This document shows positions 7,533-16,008 of a stretch of DNA of 64,000 nt, piece after piece. Location of the stretch: positions 1 to 64,000 of the forward strand of contig CACKYY010000002.1 of NCBI GenBank assembly GCA_902604525.1, in the 5' to 3' direction. How positions within the stretch are numbered: the first letter of the stretch is position 1; the number at the start of each line of letters is the position of its first letter. Under the pieces are notes generated by a model, which was not told the origin of the DNA, did no database searches, and was given only the letters and a program-made list of their open reading frames with translations. The stretch comes from an uncultured Pelagibacteraceae bacterium. GTDB lineage: Bacteria > Pseudomonadota > Alphaproteobacteria > Pelagibacterales > Pelagibacteraceae. A program made the position numbers and the translations under genes.

Positions 7533-9313
7533 TAATTTAAAGAAGGCTGTTTTTTCATATCTTCTTTTTTAATACCAGCAACCCTAACTGGTTTTTTCAT
7601 CGCATCACGTCTAAATGGTTCACCAAGCTCTTGATTTAAAATTACCTCAATAAATGTTGTAATTCCCTTCTTTTGATCATCACAAGATTGTTTGATAGCA
7701 TTGGTAGTTTCTTCCATCGTTTTAACTGTTACTCCTTTTAAACCACAAGCATCAGCTACTTTTGCATAACTAAGTTCTGGATCAAGCTCTGTTCCAACAA
7801 AATTATCATCAAACCATAAAATAGAATTTCTTTTTTCTGCTCCCCATTGATAGTTTCTAAATATTACCATGGTTATTGAAGGCCATTCCTCTCTAGCACA
7901 TGAGCTCATTTCATTCATACTAATACCAAAGGCTCCATCACCAGCAAAACCAATCACTGGTGTATCTGGGCAGCCAATTTTTGCACCCAAAATTGATGGA
8001 AATCCATATCCACAGGGACCAAACAATCCTGGGGCTAGATACTTTCTTCCTTTTTCAAAAGTTGGATAAGCGTTTCCAATTGCACAATTATTTCCAATAT
8101 CGCTTGAAATAATTACATCCTCAGGCATACCAGCTTGAATTGCCCTCCAAGCTTGTCTTGGGGACATTCTATCTGAGTCTCTTTCCCTTGCCTCTTTATT
8201 CCAAACTGTTCCCTCATCATCTTCTTCATGATCTAAACTTGATAATTTTTGTAACCATGCAGATTTAGTTTGATGAATTATGTCTTTTCTTTTTTGTCTA
8301 TCTTTGTCACCTGCAATTGGAGAAAGTTGAGCCAGTAATTGTTGAGCTACAAGTTTTGCATCTCCACAAATACCAACTGTAACCTTTTTTGTTAAGCCGA
8401 TACGATCTGAATTCATATCAACTTGAATGATACTTGCATCCTTTGGCCAATAATCCATACCGTACCCTGGTAAAGTTGAAAAAGGATTTAGTCTAGTTCC
8501 TAATGCTAAAACTACATCAGCTTGTTTGATTAGTTCCATGCCAGCCTTTGAACCATTGTAACCTAAAGGCCCTGCTGCTAAAGGATGACTTCCCGGAAAG
8601 CTATCATTATGTTGGTAACCCGAACAAACTGGAGCATCTAATTTTTCTGCAAGTTTTTTACAATCTTCAATCGCACCTCCAATAACAACACCTGCTCCAG
8701 ATAAAATTACTGGAAATTTTGCATTAGATAACAAATCAGCAGCTTTTTGAATTGCTTCTACACCACCAGCTTGTCTTTCTAATCTAACAATTGGTGGAAG
8801 ATCTATATCAATAACTTGAGTCCAATAATCTCTTGGTACATTGATTTGTGCTGGAGCTGATCCTCTAATTGCTTTTTCTATAACTCTATTTAACACTTCT
8901 GCCATTCTAGATGGGTCTCTAACCTCTTCTTGGTAACAAACCATGTCTTTAAATAAATTCATTTGTTCGACTTCTTGAAAGCCACCTTGACCCATAGTTT
9001 TGTTAGCAGCTTGAGGTGTAACTAATAAAAGAGGAGTATGATTCCAATAAGCTGTTTTAATTGGTGTTACTAATCCTGTAATTCCAGGACCATTCTGAGC
9101 AATAACCATAGACATTTTACCTGTGGCTCTTGTGTAACCATCTGCAATTAATCCACCATTAGTTTCATGAGCAACGTCCCAGAATGTGATACCAGCATCT
9201 GGAAAAATATCTGATATTGGCATAAAGGCTGAACCAATAATTCCAAAGGCGTGTTCAATACCGTGCATTTGTAAAACTTTTACAAAGGCTTCTTCTGTTG
9301 TCATTTTTGTCAT
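7529..9313 (-). CDS. xsc: Sulfoacetaldehyde acetyltransferase
   Basis: A 594-residue thiamine-diphosphate enzyme that converts sulfoacetaldehyde plus phosphate to acetyl phosphate and sulfite (EC 2.3.3.15), the key step in taurine and isethionate breakdown. The catalytic Glu falls in WDVAHETNGGLIADGYTRAT (Glu50), the Xsc-typical GQGGFQEVEQMNLFKDMVCY is near residue 108, and the TPP/Mg motif GDGAFGISMNEMSSCAREEW lies near 457. Length and motifs fit Xsc better than acetolactate synthase. AGAGG precedes the start. It is divergent from suyAB. The acetyl phosphate would feed Pta, which is not in this window. Confidence 0.93.
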   Translation of the reverse strand: MTKMTTEEAFVKVLQMHGIEHAFGIIGSAFMPISDIFPDAGITFWDVAHETNGGLIADGYTRATGKMSMVIAQNGPGITGLVTPIKTAYWNHTPLLLVTPQAANKTMGQGGFQEVEQMNLFKDMVCYQEEVRDPSRMAEVLNRVIEKAIRGSAPAQINVPRDYWTQVIDIDLPPIVRLERQAGGVEAIQKAADLLSNAKFPVILSGAGVVIGGAIEDCKKLAEKLDAPVCSGYQHNDSFPGSHPLAAGPLGYNGSKAGMELIKQADVVLALGTRLNPFSTLPGYGMDYWPKDASIIQVDMNSDRIGLTKKVTVGICGDAKLVAQQLLAQLSPIAGDKDRQKRKDIIHQTKSAWLQKLSSLDHEEDDEGTVWNKEARERDSDRMSPRQAWRAIQAGMPEDVIISSDIGNNCAIGNAYPTFEKGRKYLAPGLFGPCGYGFPSILGAKIGCPDTPVIGFAGDGAFGISMNEMSSCAREEWPSITMVIFRNYQWGAEKRNSILWFDDNFVGTELDPELSYAKVADACGLKGVTVKTMEETTNAIKQSCDDQKKGITTFIEVILNQELGEPFRRDAMKKPVRVAGIKKEDMKKQPSLNY

Positions 9314-9425
9314 AAAAAAAGAACCTCTCTAATACGTAATTTATTACTCTTAAAATTCGTTTGTTAATTTTAGCGATTAATATATAAGTTTTTGGGAAAT
9401 TCAAACAAACAAATCGACACCATAT
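9314..9425. promoter_or_regulatory. Divergent promoter region, xsc / suyAB
   Basis: A 112-base gap between divergent sulfonate genes. On the plus strand TTGTTA (9361-9366) and TATAAG (9383-9388) are spaced by 16 bases and form a plausible suyA promoter. The words CGTTTGTT (around 9357) and AACAAATCGA (around 9407) form an imperfect inverted repeat that could be a regulator site. suyA has no obvious Shine-Dalgarno. Confidence 0.45.
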
Positions 9426-9710
9426 ATGGCCACAGATATAATAATACACGACAAAAAAGATAATGTCGGCGTAGTAGTGATAGAAAAAATCACCCCAAAG
9501 CAAGATTGTTCTTGTTGGATAATGGAAGATGATAGTACAGTAAAAATACAATCATTAGATGAAATACCATTGGGTCATAAAATTGCTATGACTGATCTTA
9601 ATGAGGGTGATACAATTTTAAAATATGGTCATGATATTGGTAAAGTTGTCAAATCAACAAAAAAAGGTGAGCATGTTCATGTTCACAATGTAAAAACTAA
9701 AAAGTGGTAA
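9426..9710 (+). CDS. suyA: (2R)-sulfolactate sulfo-lyase, small subunit (SAF domain)
   Basis: A 94-residue protein of the altronate-dehydratase N-terminal (SAF) type: DNVGVVVIEKI near the start, GHKIAMTDLNEGDTILKYG mid-protein and GEHVHVHNVKT at the end. It sits directly before a UxaA-type large subunit, as in SuyAB. Split small/large subunits of this size next to xsc are characteristic of sulfolactate sulfo-lyase, which releases sulfite from 3-sulfolactate to give pyruvate (EC 4.4.1.24). The alternative is a sugar-acid hydro-lyase such as altronate dehydratase; the sulfonate context argues against that. Confidence 0.85.
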   Translation: MATDIIIHDKKDNVGVVVIEKITPKQDCSCWIMEDDSTVKIQSLDEIPLGHKIAMTDLNEGDTILKYGHDIGKVVKSTKKGEHVHVHNVKTKKW

Positions 9711-9713
9711 TTG

Positions 9714-10880
9714 ATGGAAATTCCAAAAAGTTTTTTAGGTTATAAAAGAGAAAATGGCAGAGCAGGAACAAGGAATCACGTAATTATTCTTCCTGTTGAT
9801 GATATCTCTAATGCATGTGCTGAAGCTGTAGCTAACAATATTAAAGGGACCATTGCACTTCCTCATTCTTACGGCAGACTTCAGTTTGGTGCTGATTTAG
9901 AGCTTCATTTTAGAACTATGATTGGCACTGGTTGTAATCCAAATGTTGCAGCTGTAATTGTTATAGGAATTGAACCTAAATGGACTAAAAAAATAGTTGA
10001 TGGAATAGCTAAAACAGGAAAACCAGTTGAAGGCTTTCACATTGAAAGAACTGGGGATATTGGAACTACAATGAAAGCCTCAAAAAAAGCGCAAGAATTT
10101 GTAATGTGGGCATCTGAAAAACAAAGAGAAGAATGTCCACTAAGTGATTTGTGGATATCAGTTAAATGTGGAGAGTCTGACACTACATCAGGTTTGGCAT
10201 CTAACCCAACTGTTGGAAATTTAATGGATAAGTTGGAACCTCTAGGTGTTCATTTATGTTTTGGAGAAACTTCAGAATTAACTGGTGCTGAAAAGATTTG
10301 CGCAACAAGAGGAGCAACAAAAGAAGCTTCAGATAAATTTTTGAAAACATGGAATGCATATAATGATTTTATATTGAAGGAAGCTACAGATGATTTATCT
10401 GAAAGTCAGCCAACAGCTGGAAATATTGCTGGTGGTCTTACCACAATTGAAGAAAAAGCGTTTGGAAACTTTCAAAAAATTGGAAATTGTAAATTTATTG
10501 ACGTTTTAGAACCTGCTGAAGAACCAACTAAAGGAAAAGGTTTGTATTTTATGGATACTTCATCAGCTGCAGCTGAGTGCGTAACACTTCAAGCAGCAGC
10601 AGGTTTTAATATTCATTTATTTCCAACTGGACAAGGAAACATTGTTGGAAATCCAATTGAACCAGTTATTAAACTAACCGCTAATCCTTTAACAGTTAAA
10701 AGTATGGGTGAACACATTGATTGCGATGTATCAAAAATACTTTCACGAGAAATGAATTTATCAGAAGGTGGTGATGAATTAATTAAAACAACATTAAGAG
10801 TTGCTAACGGACGATTAACATGTGCTGAAGCTTTAGGTCACAAAGAATTTGTTATGACAAAACTTTATAGAAGTGCCTAA
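9714..10880 (+). CDS. suyB: (2R)-sulfolactate sulfo-lyase, large subunit (UxaA family)
   Basis: A 388-residue UxaA C-terminal-domain protein with [20 protein letters not shown] at its N-terminus, [20 protein letters not shown] near residue 145, and [20 protein letters not shown] near 305. These are the iron-dependent lyase family blocks, including the conserved CG-x-SD-x-x-SG region. ATG at 9714 is preferred over the TTG one codon earlier. It follows suyA by three bases. With SuyA it should split 3-sulfolactate into pyruvate and sulfite; the next gene is a putative sulfite/sulfate exporter, the usual partner. Confidence 0.86.
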   Translation: MEIPKSFLGYKRENGRAGTRNHVIILPVDDISNACAEAVANNIKGTIALPHSYGRLQFGADLELHFRTMIGTGCNPNVAAVIVIGIEPKWTKKIVDGIAKTGKPVEGFHIERTGDIGTTMKASKKAQEFVMWASEKQREECPLSDLWISVKCGESDTTSGLASNPTVGNLMDKLEPLGVHLCFGETSELTGAEKICATRGATKEASDKFLKTWNAYNDFILKEATDDLSESQPTAGNIAGGLTTIEEKAFGNFQKIGNCKFIDVLEPAEEPTKGKGLYFMDTSSAAAECVTLQAAAGFNIHLFPTGQGNIVGNPIEPVIKLTANPLTVKSMGEHIDCDVSKILSREMNLSEGGDELIKTTLRVANGRLTCAEALGHKEFVMTKLYRSA

Positions 10881-10896
10881 TTAATTTTTTAATTTC

Positions 10897-11970
10897 ATGA
10901 TTTATAAAAAGTACTTGGTATTGATACCTGGTATAATTTTAGCTTTTATTCTTTACACTTTATCGCAAGGTATAAATAACATAGTTGGAATAGAACTAAT
11001 GGGGTATACTAAAAGTCCCATTTCTACAGCAATGATTGCCATATTATTTGGTATGTTATTTGGAAATATATTCAAAATCAGGGAAATTTTTTTAAAAGGT
11101 TTGGATTTTACTCAAAAAAATATTCTAAAGCTTGGTATTATTTGTTTAGGAATTCAACTTAAACCTTTTGCATTTTTAGAATTTGGTAAAATAGCAATCC
11201 CATTAATAATAATTTGTATTGTTAGTGTTTTATTAATTATAAAACTAATAAGTAGAAAAATAATAATCCCAAAACGTATGTCCTACCTTATTTCTATTGG
11301 CAGTACTGTTTGTGGTACTACAGCAATAATGGCAATGGCTCCTGTGATAAACGCAAAAAAAAATGAAGTATCCTATGCAATTGCTAATATTACTTTGTTT
11401 GGTATTATTTCAATGCTCATTTACCCTTACTTTGCTAATTTTTATTTTAATGGTGAATCATTATTTATTGGTTTGTTTTTAGGTACTGCTATACACGAGA
11501 CAGCTCAAGTTGCAGCAGCTGGACTAATTTATGATCAACAATTTAATAGTCCAGAAACTTTAAATATTTCTACAGTAACTAAATTGATTAGAAATACATT
11601 TTTAATAATTATGATACCTCTATTTGCCTATCTGTATTCCAGAGGTCAAATTAAACAGAGAAAATACTCAATTATTAGTTTTTTTCCTTACTTTGTATTA
11701 GGTTTTATAGCCATGATAATTTTAAGAAATTTAGGTGATCAAATATTCTTGGTTAACCAAAATGAAATTTGGTTAAGTACAGTAGAAAATATAAAATTTT
11801 TATCTAAAATTTTTTTAACAATGGCAATGGCTGCAATAGGTCTTTCAACGAATTTGAGGGAGGTTAAGAATATGGGCTATAAGCCATTTCTTGTAGGTTT
11901 TGTTGCTATGGCAACAGTTGGATTAATTTCAATTATTACAATAGAAATATTTATTAATTATATTATTTAG
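10897..11970 (+). CDS. YeiH/COG2855-family membrane protein (putative sulfite/sulfate exporter, SuyZ/CuyZ type)
   Basis: A 357-residue integral membrane protein with about ten segments. Family marks include PISTAMIAILFGMLFGNIF near residues 41-59, SIGSTVCGTTAIMAMAPVI near 130, and TAIHETAQVAAAGLIYD near 200. The family (UPF0324, putative sulfate exporter) includes CuyZ/SuyZ-type proteins found next to sulfonate lyases and thought to remove sulfite. It lies 16 bases after suyB in the same direction. It meets the minus-strand TSUP gene tail to tail with an 8-base overlap. Confidence 0.85.
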   Translation: MIYKKYLVLIPGIILAFILYTLSQGINNIVGIELMGYTKSPISTAMIAILFGMLFGNIFKIREIFLKGLDFTQKNILKLGIICLGIQLKPFAFLEFGKIAIPLIIICIVSVLLIIKLISRKIIIPKRMSYLISIGSTVCGTTAIMAMAPVINAKKNEVSYAIANITLFGIISMLIYPYFANFYFNGESLFIGLFLGTAIHETAQVAAAGLIYDQQFNSPETLNISTVTKLIRNTFLIIMIPLFAYLYSRGQIKQRKYSIISFFPYFVLGFIAMIILRNLGDQIFLVNQNEIWLSTVENIKFLSKIFLTMAMAAIGLSTNLREVKNMGYKPFLVGFVAMATVGLISIITIEIFINYII

Positions 11971-13045
11971 CTTTAATAAGTAATTTTATTTTTAAGTTTG
12001 ATACAAATTTTCTCATGAATGCTGCAGCAACTCCTAAAACGATAGCAAACATTATTGTGAATAAACCATAAAAAAATGGCATCTCATTAGAAAAGTCGAT
12101 GATAAATTCTGAAAAAAAGTTAAGATTTTTACTTTTAGTTGATTGAACATTATTTAAAATTTCATTAGCAAAAAAAGTGTCATAGGCAATAGCTATTCCA
12201 ACAATTAATAATAATATTGCAAGTAAAGCTCGCAATCCAGAGCTATCAATTCTTTCACCAATTTTTTGACCTACTTGAACTCCAATTATTGAGCCTATAA
12301 CTAACATTAAAACTAAAAGTAGATCTATTGATCCATAATTAAACGAGTGTAAGAAAGTGACTATTACGCTTACGAAAATTGTTACAAATAAAGAAGTTCC
12401 TGGAACTAATTTAGTAGGCATCTTTATTATATAAATCATTGCAGGTACTAGTATGAAAGCACCACCAATTCCCATAATAGCGGCAATAAATCCAACAATA
12501 AGTCCTATAAAAATTGGGGTAAAAATACTCTCATACAATTTTGATTTAGGAAATCTCATTCTAAGTGGAAGGCCATGTATCCAATAATGAGTATGTGCCT
12601 TTTTTTTTGCTAGAACATTTCTTTTTGCCTGGTCTATTTCTCTTAAACTTTCAACAAGCATCAAGGTTCCAATTATTGCTAAAATATACATATAGGCTAA
12701 TGAAATTACAGTATCTATTTTTCCAATATCTTTAAAATATGAGAAAGTATAAATTCCTATTGTAGTTCCAATTGCACCACCAATAACTATTATAAAACCC
12801 ATTTTATAATCCAAAATATTTTTTAAATAGTATGTAGTTGATCCAGATACTGATGTGGCTAAAATATTATTTGCTTCATTTGCAACTGCATAAGCAGGTG
12901 GAATACCTAAAAAAATTAAAAAAGGTGTCATTAAAAACCCACCTCCAACCCCAAATAATCCTGATAAGACTCCAACTATTGCACTTAATAAAAGTATTTC
13001 TATAGGATTAACAAATACTTGTGCAATTGGTAAAAAGACTTCCAT
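11963..13045 (-). CDS. TSUP (TauE/SafE) family anion exporter
   Basis: A 360-residue membrane protein with the two TSUP repeats: VGVLSGLFGVGGGFLMTPFL near residues 23-42 and GFIAAIMGIGGAFILVPAMI near 181-200. Family members export sulfite, sulfolactate or sulfoacetate (TauE/SafE). It lies downstream of aprBA and two small genes on the same strand, so it is probably the exporter for sulfite or sulfate made in this locus. A central hydrophilic loop (about residues 135-160) separates the halves. Confidence 0.86.
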   Translation of the reverse strand: MEVFLPIAQVFVNPIEILLLSAIVGVLSGLFGVGGGFLMTPFLIFLGIPPAYAVANEANNILATSVSGSTTYYLKNILDYKMGFIIVIGGAIGTTIGIYTFSYFKDIGKIDTVISLAYMYILAIIGTLMLVESLREIDQAKRNVLAKKKAHTHYWIHGLPLRMRFPKSKLYESIFTPIFIGLIVGFIAAIMGIGGAFILVPAMIYIIKMPTKLVPGTSLFVTIFVSVIVTFLHSFNYGSIDLLLVLMLVIGSIIGVQVGQKIGERIDSSGLRALLAILLLIVGIAIAYDTFFANEILNNVQSTKSKNLNFFSEFIIDFSNEMPFFYGLFTIMFAIVLGVAAAFMRKFVSNLKIKLLIKAK

Positions 13046-13076
13046 ATAAATTTAAAAAATGCGGCTTAAAAATAAC

Positions 13077-13211
13077 TTAGTTAAAAGTAACAAAAGTACC
13101 AACTAAAATTACACCCCAGTATGCAAGTAAACTCATTAAAATACCTACTTTAATATATGATGATTTTAATCTGGGGAGTTTATTAAAAATTTTTATTTCT
13201 GAAAGGTGCAT
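13077..13211 (-). CDS. Small membrane protein (44 aa) in apr/TSUP cluster
   Basis: Minus-strand frame starting with ATG at 13211: MHLSEIKIFNKLPRLKSS, then a membrane helix YIKVGILMSLLAYWGVILVG and a short end. It fills the otherwise empty gap between the 116-residue gene and the TSUP exporter, in the same direction. A basic amphipathic N-terminus plus one transmembrane segment is a common architecture for small subunits of membrane complexes. I do not recognise the family; a role with the exporter or AprM is only a guess. Confidence 0.6.
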   Translation of the reverse strand: MHLSEIKIFNKLPRLKSSYIKVGILMSLLAYWGVILVGTFVTFN

Positions 13212-13275
13212 TTATCTCGTCATTACACCCACTGAAAAATTTGTCAAATAATTATTTAATTTATGCCAATTTTTT

Positions 13276-13626
13276 TCAATAAATTGTTGCCCCATAAACT
13301 TTGACAAGATTATCTTCCACACCTAGAACTAATCTACCTAAGAACTCACCAGGTAGCTCCTTGTTCGTTTGTTTTATCAAAACTGTTACGTGATCCCCTC
13401 GTCTTAAGCATCCAAAAGGTTCAAAAGTTTCCTTTAAATTAACAATTAATTTATTGTTTGCCCACTGTTTACCTAATTCAACTTCATTTGCTCCAAAAAG
13501 CATCTGAGTAGAGAAATCTCTTGTAAATCCTCCATAATCTTTAAGATTAGATGATTTTACTAAATTATCCCAAATTGGTTTGGCTAATTCATATATTTCA
13601 TCATCAGTTTTAGATAAAATATCCAT
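13276..13626 (-). CDS. Conserved-looking hypothetical protein in the aprBA operon (116 aa)
   Basis: A 116-residue soluble protein that I do not recognise. Visible features are a helical N-terminal half (KTDDEIYELAKPIWDNLVKS, with an aromatic FTRDFSTQMLFGANEVE) and a beta-rich second half (NNKLIVNLKETFEPFGCLRR, HVTVLIKQTN, LGRLVLGVEDNLVKVYGATIY). It contains a single Cys (in FGCLRRG). It follows aprA by only 21 bases on the same strand, so it should be co-expressed with APS reductase. The fold could be NTF2/SnoaL-like (helices then curved sheet), which is a suggestion from the pattern only. Confidence 0.75.
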   Translation of the reverse strand: MDILSKTDDEIYELAKPIWDNLVKSSNLKDYGGFTRDFSTQMLFGANEVELGKQWANNKLIVNLKETFEPFGCLRRGDHVTVLIKQTNKELPGEFLGRLVLGVEDNLVKVYGATIY

Positions 13627-13647
13627 ATTTATTTGTAATTTTAATTT

Positions 13648-15507
13648 TTAAGAGGCTTTTTTCTTCTCGTTCTCATCCACGATATGGTAAACAGGAACCT
13701 TCTCAAGATTAAATTTACCTGTCTTAGGATCTCTTCTAGAAACTGTTAAACAGTGCCAGTTTTCATCATCAAGTTTCATATGGTCTCCTCTATAGTAATA
13801 ACCCGGCCATCTAGTTTCTTCTCTAAACATTGTATGTTCTGTTACACACTGAGATGTAAGAGCTCTGTGTTTAAGCTCCCAAGCTCTCATAAGTTGATGA
13901 TAATCTTCAGCTCCAACATTTTCTAGGTCTTCCTCTAACCAAGTCAAAAGCTCTAAACCTCTTTTTAACATATTAGCGTTAGTCATGTAGTTAGTCGCTA
14001 TACCACCAACATATTCATCCATAATCCTTTGTAAACGTTGAAGTCCTTGTATTGGAGAGATATAACTTGGGGATACTGTCCCACCTGTTATTTCATTTTG
14101 AGCGACCTTATAAGTTTCAAGGGGTTTATAAACTTTAGCTTTAAAATCATCACATTGTTTATCTGATACATTTAAACCTTCGGCTTTTTTATCCTCAATA
14201 TATTTAACAGCAGCTTTTGCAGCTAATCTACCTTCTGTGAATGATCCAGAAGAAAATTTATGTGCACTTCCACCTACAGTGTCTCCTGCTCCAAATAGAC
14301 CATCAATTGTAAGCATTCTGTTGTATCCCCAGAAATATTCTGGAGGAGATAAATCCTCAGGTCCACTAACCCAAGCTCCAGAACATGTAGCATGTGAACC
14401 CATTACATATGGTTCTGAAGTAGTTAGCTCTGGATTTGTATATTTTGGATCAATATTTTGGGATGCCCAAACTACAGCTTGACCAACTGTCATTCCTAAA
14501 AAATTTTCCCAGCCTACAGTTTCTAAATGTGGATCTTGAAAAGCTTCTGTTGTAACCATTTGAATTGGCCCACCGCCTGCCATTGTCTCTTGAATAAAAG
14601 CATGATTTCTTAGACAAGTTGGAGTTGGATGGTGATCAATATATTCACCAACTAACTCTTTAGTTTGATCATACCATTTTTTTTCATAGTTTTCGCCATT
14701 AGCATTTTGTGTATAAGTTTTTAAGTGCAAGAAGTATGCACCCACAGGACCATAACCATCTTTAAATCTACATAACACAATTCTATTTTCCATTTGTGTC
14801 ATTTTAGCTCCAGCAGCAATTGGTAATGCATAAGCTGAGCCATTACTCCATGGTGCATACCATGTTCTACCCATCCCTTCACCAACAGCTCTTGGTTTAA
14901 ATATATGAGAGGCGCCACCTGCTGAAACAATTACAGCTTTAGCTCTAAATACATGAAAATCTCCAGTTCTCATGTTAAAACCTACGGCACCACCTACTCT
15001 ATTTTCTTGAGCTTCATCCATTAAAAGATGAGTAATCATAATTCTATTATAAATTTTATCTGCAGATTTTTTTGCTGCCTCTGCAACAATTGGCTTATAA
15101 CTTTCACCATGTATCATGATCTGCCACTTACCTTCTCTAAGATATCTTCCAGTTTCTTCATTCTTCATCATAGGAAGACCCCATTCATCAAACATATGAA
15201 CTGTGGAGTCTACGTGACGAGCCATATCGTATCCTAAGTCTTCTCTCACCATTCCCATTAAATCATTTCTTGCGTATCTAACATGATCTTCAGGTTGATT
15301 TTCACCCCACTGCATTCCCATATAACAATTGATTGCATAAAGACCTTGAGCAACAGCACCACTTCTATCAATGTTAGCTTTTTCAACACAAACAATTTTC
15401 ATATCTCTACCCCAGTGCCTTGCCTCAAAAGTAGCACCTGTTCCTGCCATTCCTCCACCTACAACTAGAATATCACAATCTTCGTAATGTGTTTTATGCT
15501 TTGCCAT
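13648..15507 (-). CDS. aprA: Adenylylsulfate (APS) reductase, alpha subunit
   Basis: A 619-residue FAD subunit of dissimilatory APS reductase, probably working in the sulfite-oxidising direction: sulfite plus AMP gives APS. FAD-binding CDILVVGGGMAGTGATFEAR lies near residues 11-30, SAGGASHIFKPRAVGEG near 196, and SHATCSGAWVSGPEDLSP near 370. It overlaps aprB by TAATG and comes after it. SAR11 genomes are known to carry aprBA, thought to detoxify or use sulfite from organosulfur breakdown. No sulfate adenylyltransferase (sat) is visible here, so APS use must be encoded elsewhere. Confidence 0.95.
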   Translation of the reverse strand: MAKHKTHYEDCDILVVGGGMAGTGATFEARHWGRDMKIVCVEKANIDRSGAVAQGLYAINCYMGMQWGENQPEDHVRYARNDLMGMVREDLGYDMARHVDSTVHMFDEWGLPMMKNEETGRYLREGKWQIMIHGESYKPIVAEAAKKSADKIYNRIMITHLLMDEAQENRVGGAVGFNMRTGDFHVFRAKAVIVSAGGASHIFKPRAVGEGMGRTWYAPWSNGSAYALPIAAGAKMTQMENRIVLCRFKDGYGPVGAYFLHLKTYTQNANGENYEKKWYDQTKELVGEYIDHHPTPTCLRNHAFIQETMAGGGPIQMVTTEAFQDPHLETVGWENFLGMTVGQAVVWASQNIDPKYTNPELTTSEPYVMGSHATCSGAWVSGPEDLSPPEYFWGYNRMLTIDGLFGAGDTVGGSAHKFSSGSFTEGRLAAKAAVKYIEDKKAEGLNVSDKQCDDFKAKVYKPLETYKVAQNEITGGTVSPSYISPIQGLQRLQRIMDEYVGGIATNYMTNANMLKRGLELLTWLEEDLENVGAEDYHQLMRAWELKHRALTSQCVTEHTMFREETRWPGYYYRGDHMKLDDENWHCLTVSRRDPKTGKFNLEKVPVYHIVDENEKKKAS

Positions 15508-15977
15508 TAATAATAAACTCCTTTTTTAAAAGAGTCTTTTGGAACACTAGGTAATTCACCATCAATGTTAAGTCCTTCTGGCTCTGTATATAATCTTTGA
15601 GAATTAATCTCTCCCTGATTAGGTTTATCACCTTCAGCTAATTTAGGGATAAATTTACCCCATGGTTTTGTTGTTATTGGTGAGACAAAGTCCTTAGTAG
15701 TTCCATTTCTAAATTTAATCTTCCAAGAAATAGTACCTTTTTCTTCTTCTCTTCTAACTCTTACACTGTGGCCCATTGGAGCAAAGTCAGCATAACCTCT
15801 GACATCAATTGCATGATTAGGACAAGCTTTTACACATGAATAACACTCCCAACAAAAATTAGGTTCTATATTTTTAGCACGTCTTATATTTTCATCAATG
15901 TGCATTATATCTGAAGGGCAAATATCCACACAGTGACCACATCCGTCACATCTGGTCATATATACAAAAGTTGACAT
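15507..15977 (-). CDS. aprB: Adenylylsulfate reductase, beta subunit (two [4Fe-4S])
   Basis: A 156-residue ferredoxin-like subunit with two four-cysteine clusters: CDGCGHCVDICPSD (residues 10-23) and CWECYSCVKACPNHAID (residues 42-58). The C-terminal part (residues 70-156) is the AprB-specific extension that wraps around AprA. It passes electrons from the AprA flavin toward the membrane, here probably to AprM. Gene order aprM-aprB-aprA on the minus strand, with a 31-base gap between aprM and aprB and a one-base overlap into aprA, marks one operon. Confidence 0.95.
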   Translation of the reverse strand: MSTFVYMTRCDGCGHCVDICPSDIMHIDENIRRAKNIEPNFCWECYSCVKACPNHAIDVRGYADFAPMGHSVRVRREEEKGTISWKIKFRNGTTKDFVSPITTKPWGKFIPKLAEGDKPNQGEINSQRLYTEPEGLNIDGELPSVPKDSFKKGVYY

Positions 15978-16008
15978 AATTTAATTATTTCCTTTTCTTG
16001 TTATCATA

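Noticed and set aside
9255-9551. Minus-strand open frame across the xsc-suyA divergent region.
   Set aside because: It overlaps the xsc start and suyA antisense. Its sequence is aromatic-rich without any recognisable pattern.
9426-10880. Altronate dehydratase (UxaA) split in two genes.
   Set aside because: The split sizes of about 94 and 388 residues and the adjacent xsc and COG2855 exporter fit SuyAB better than a sugar-acid enzyme.
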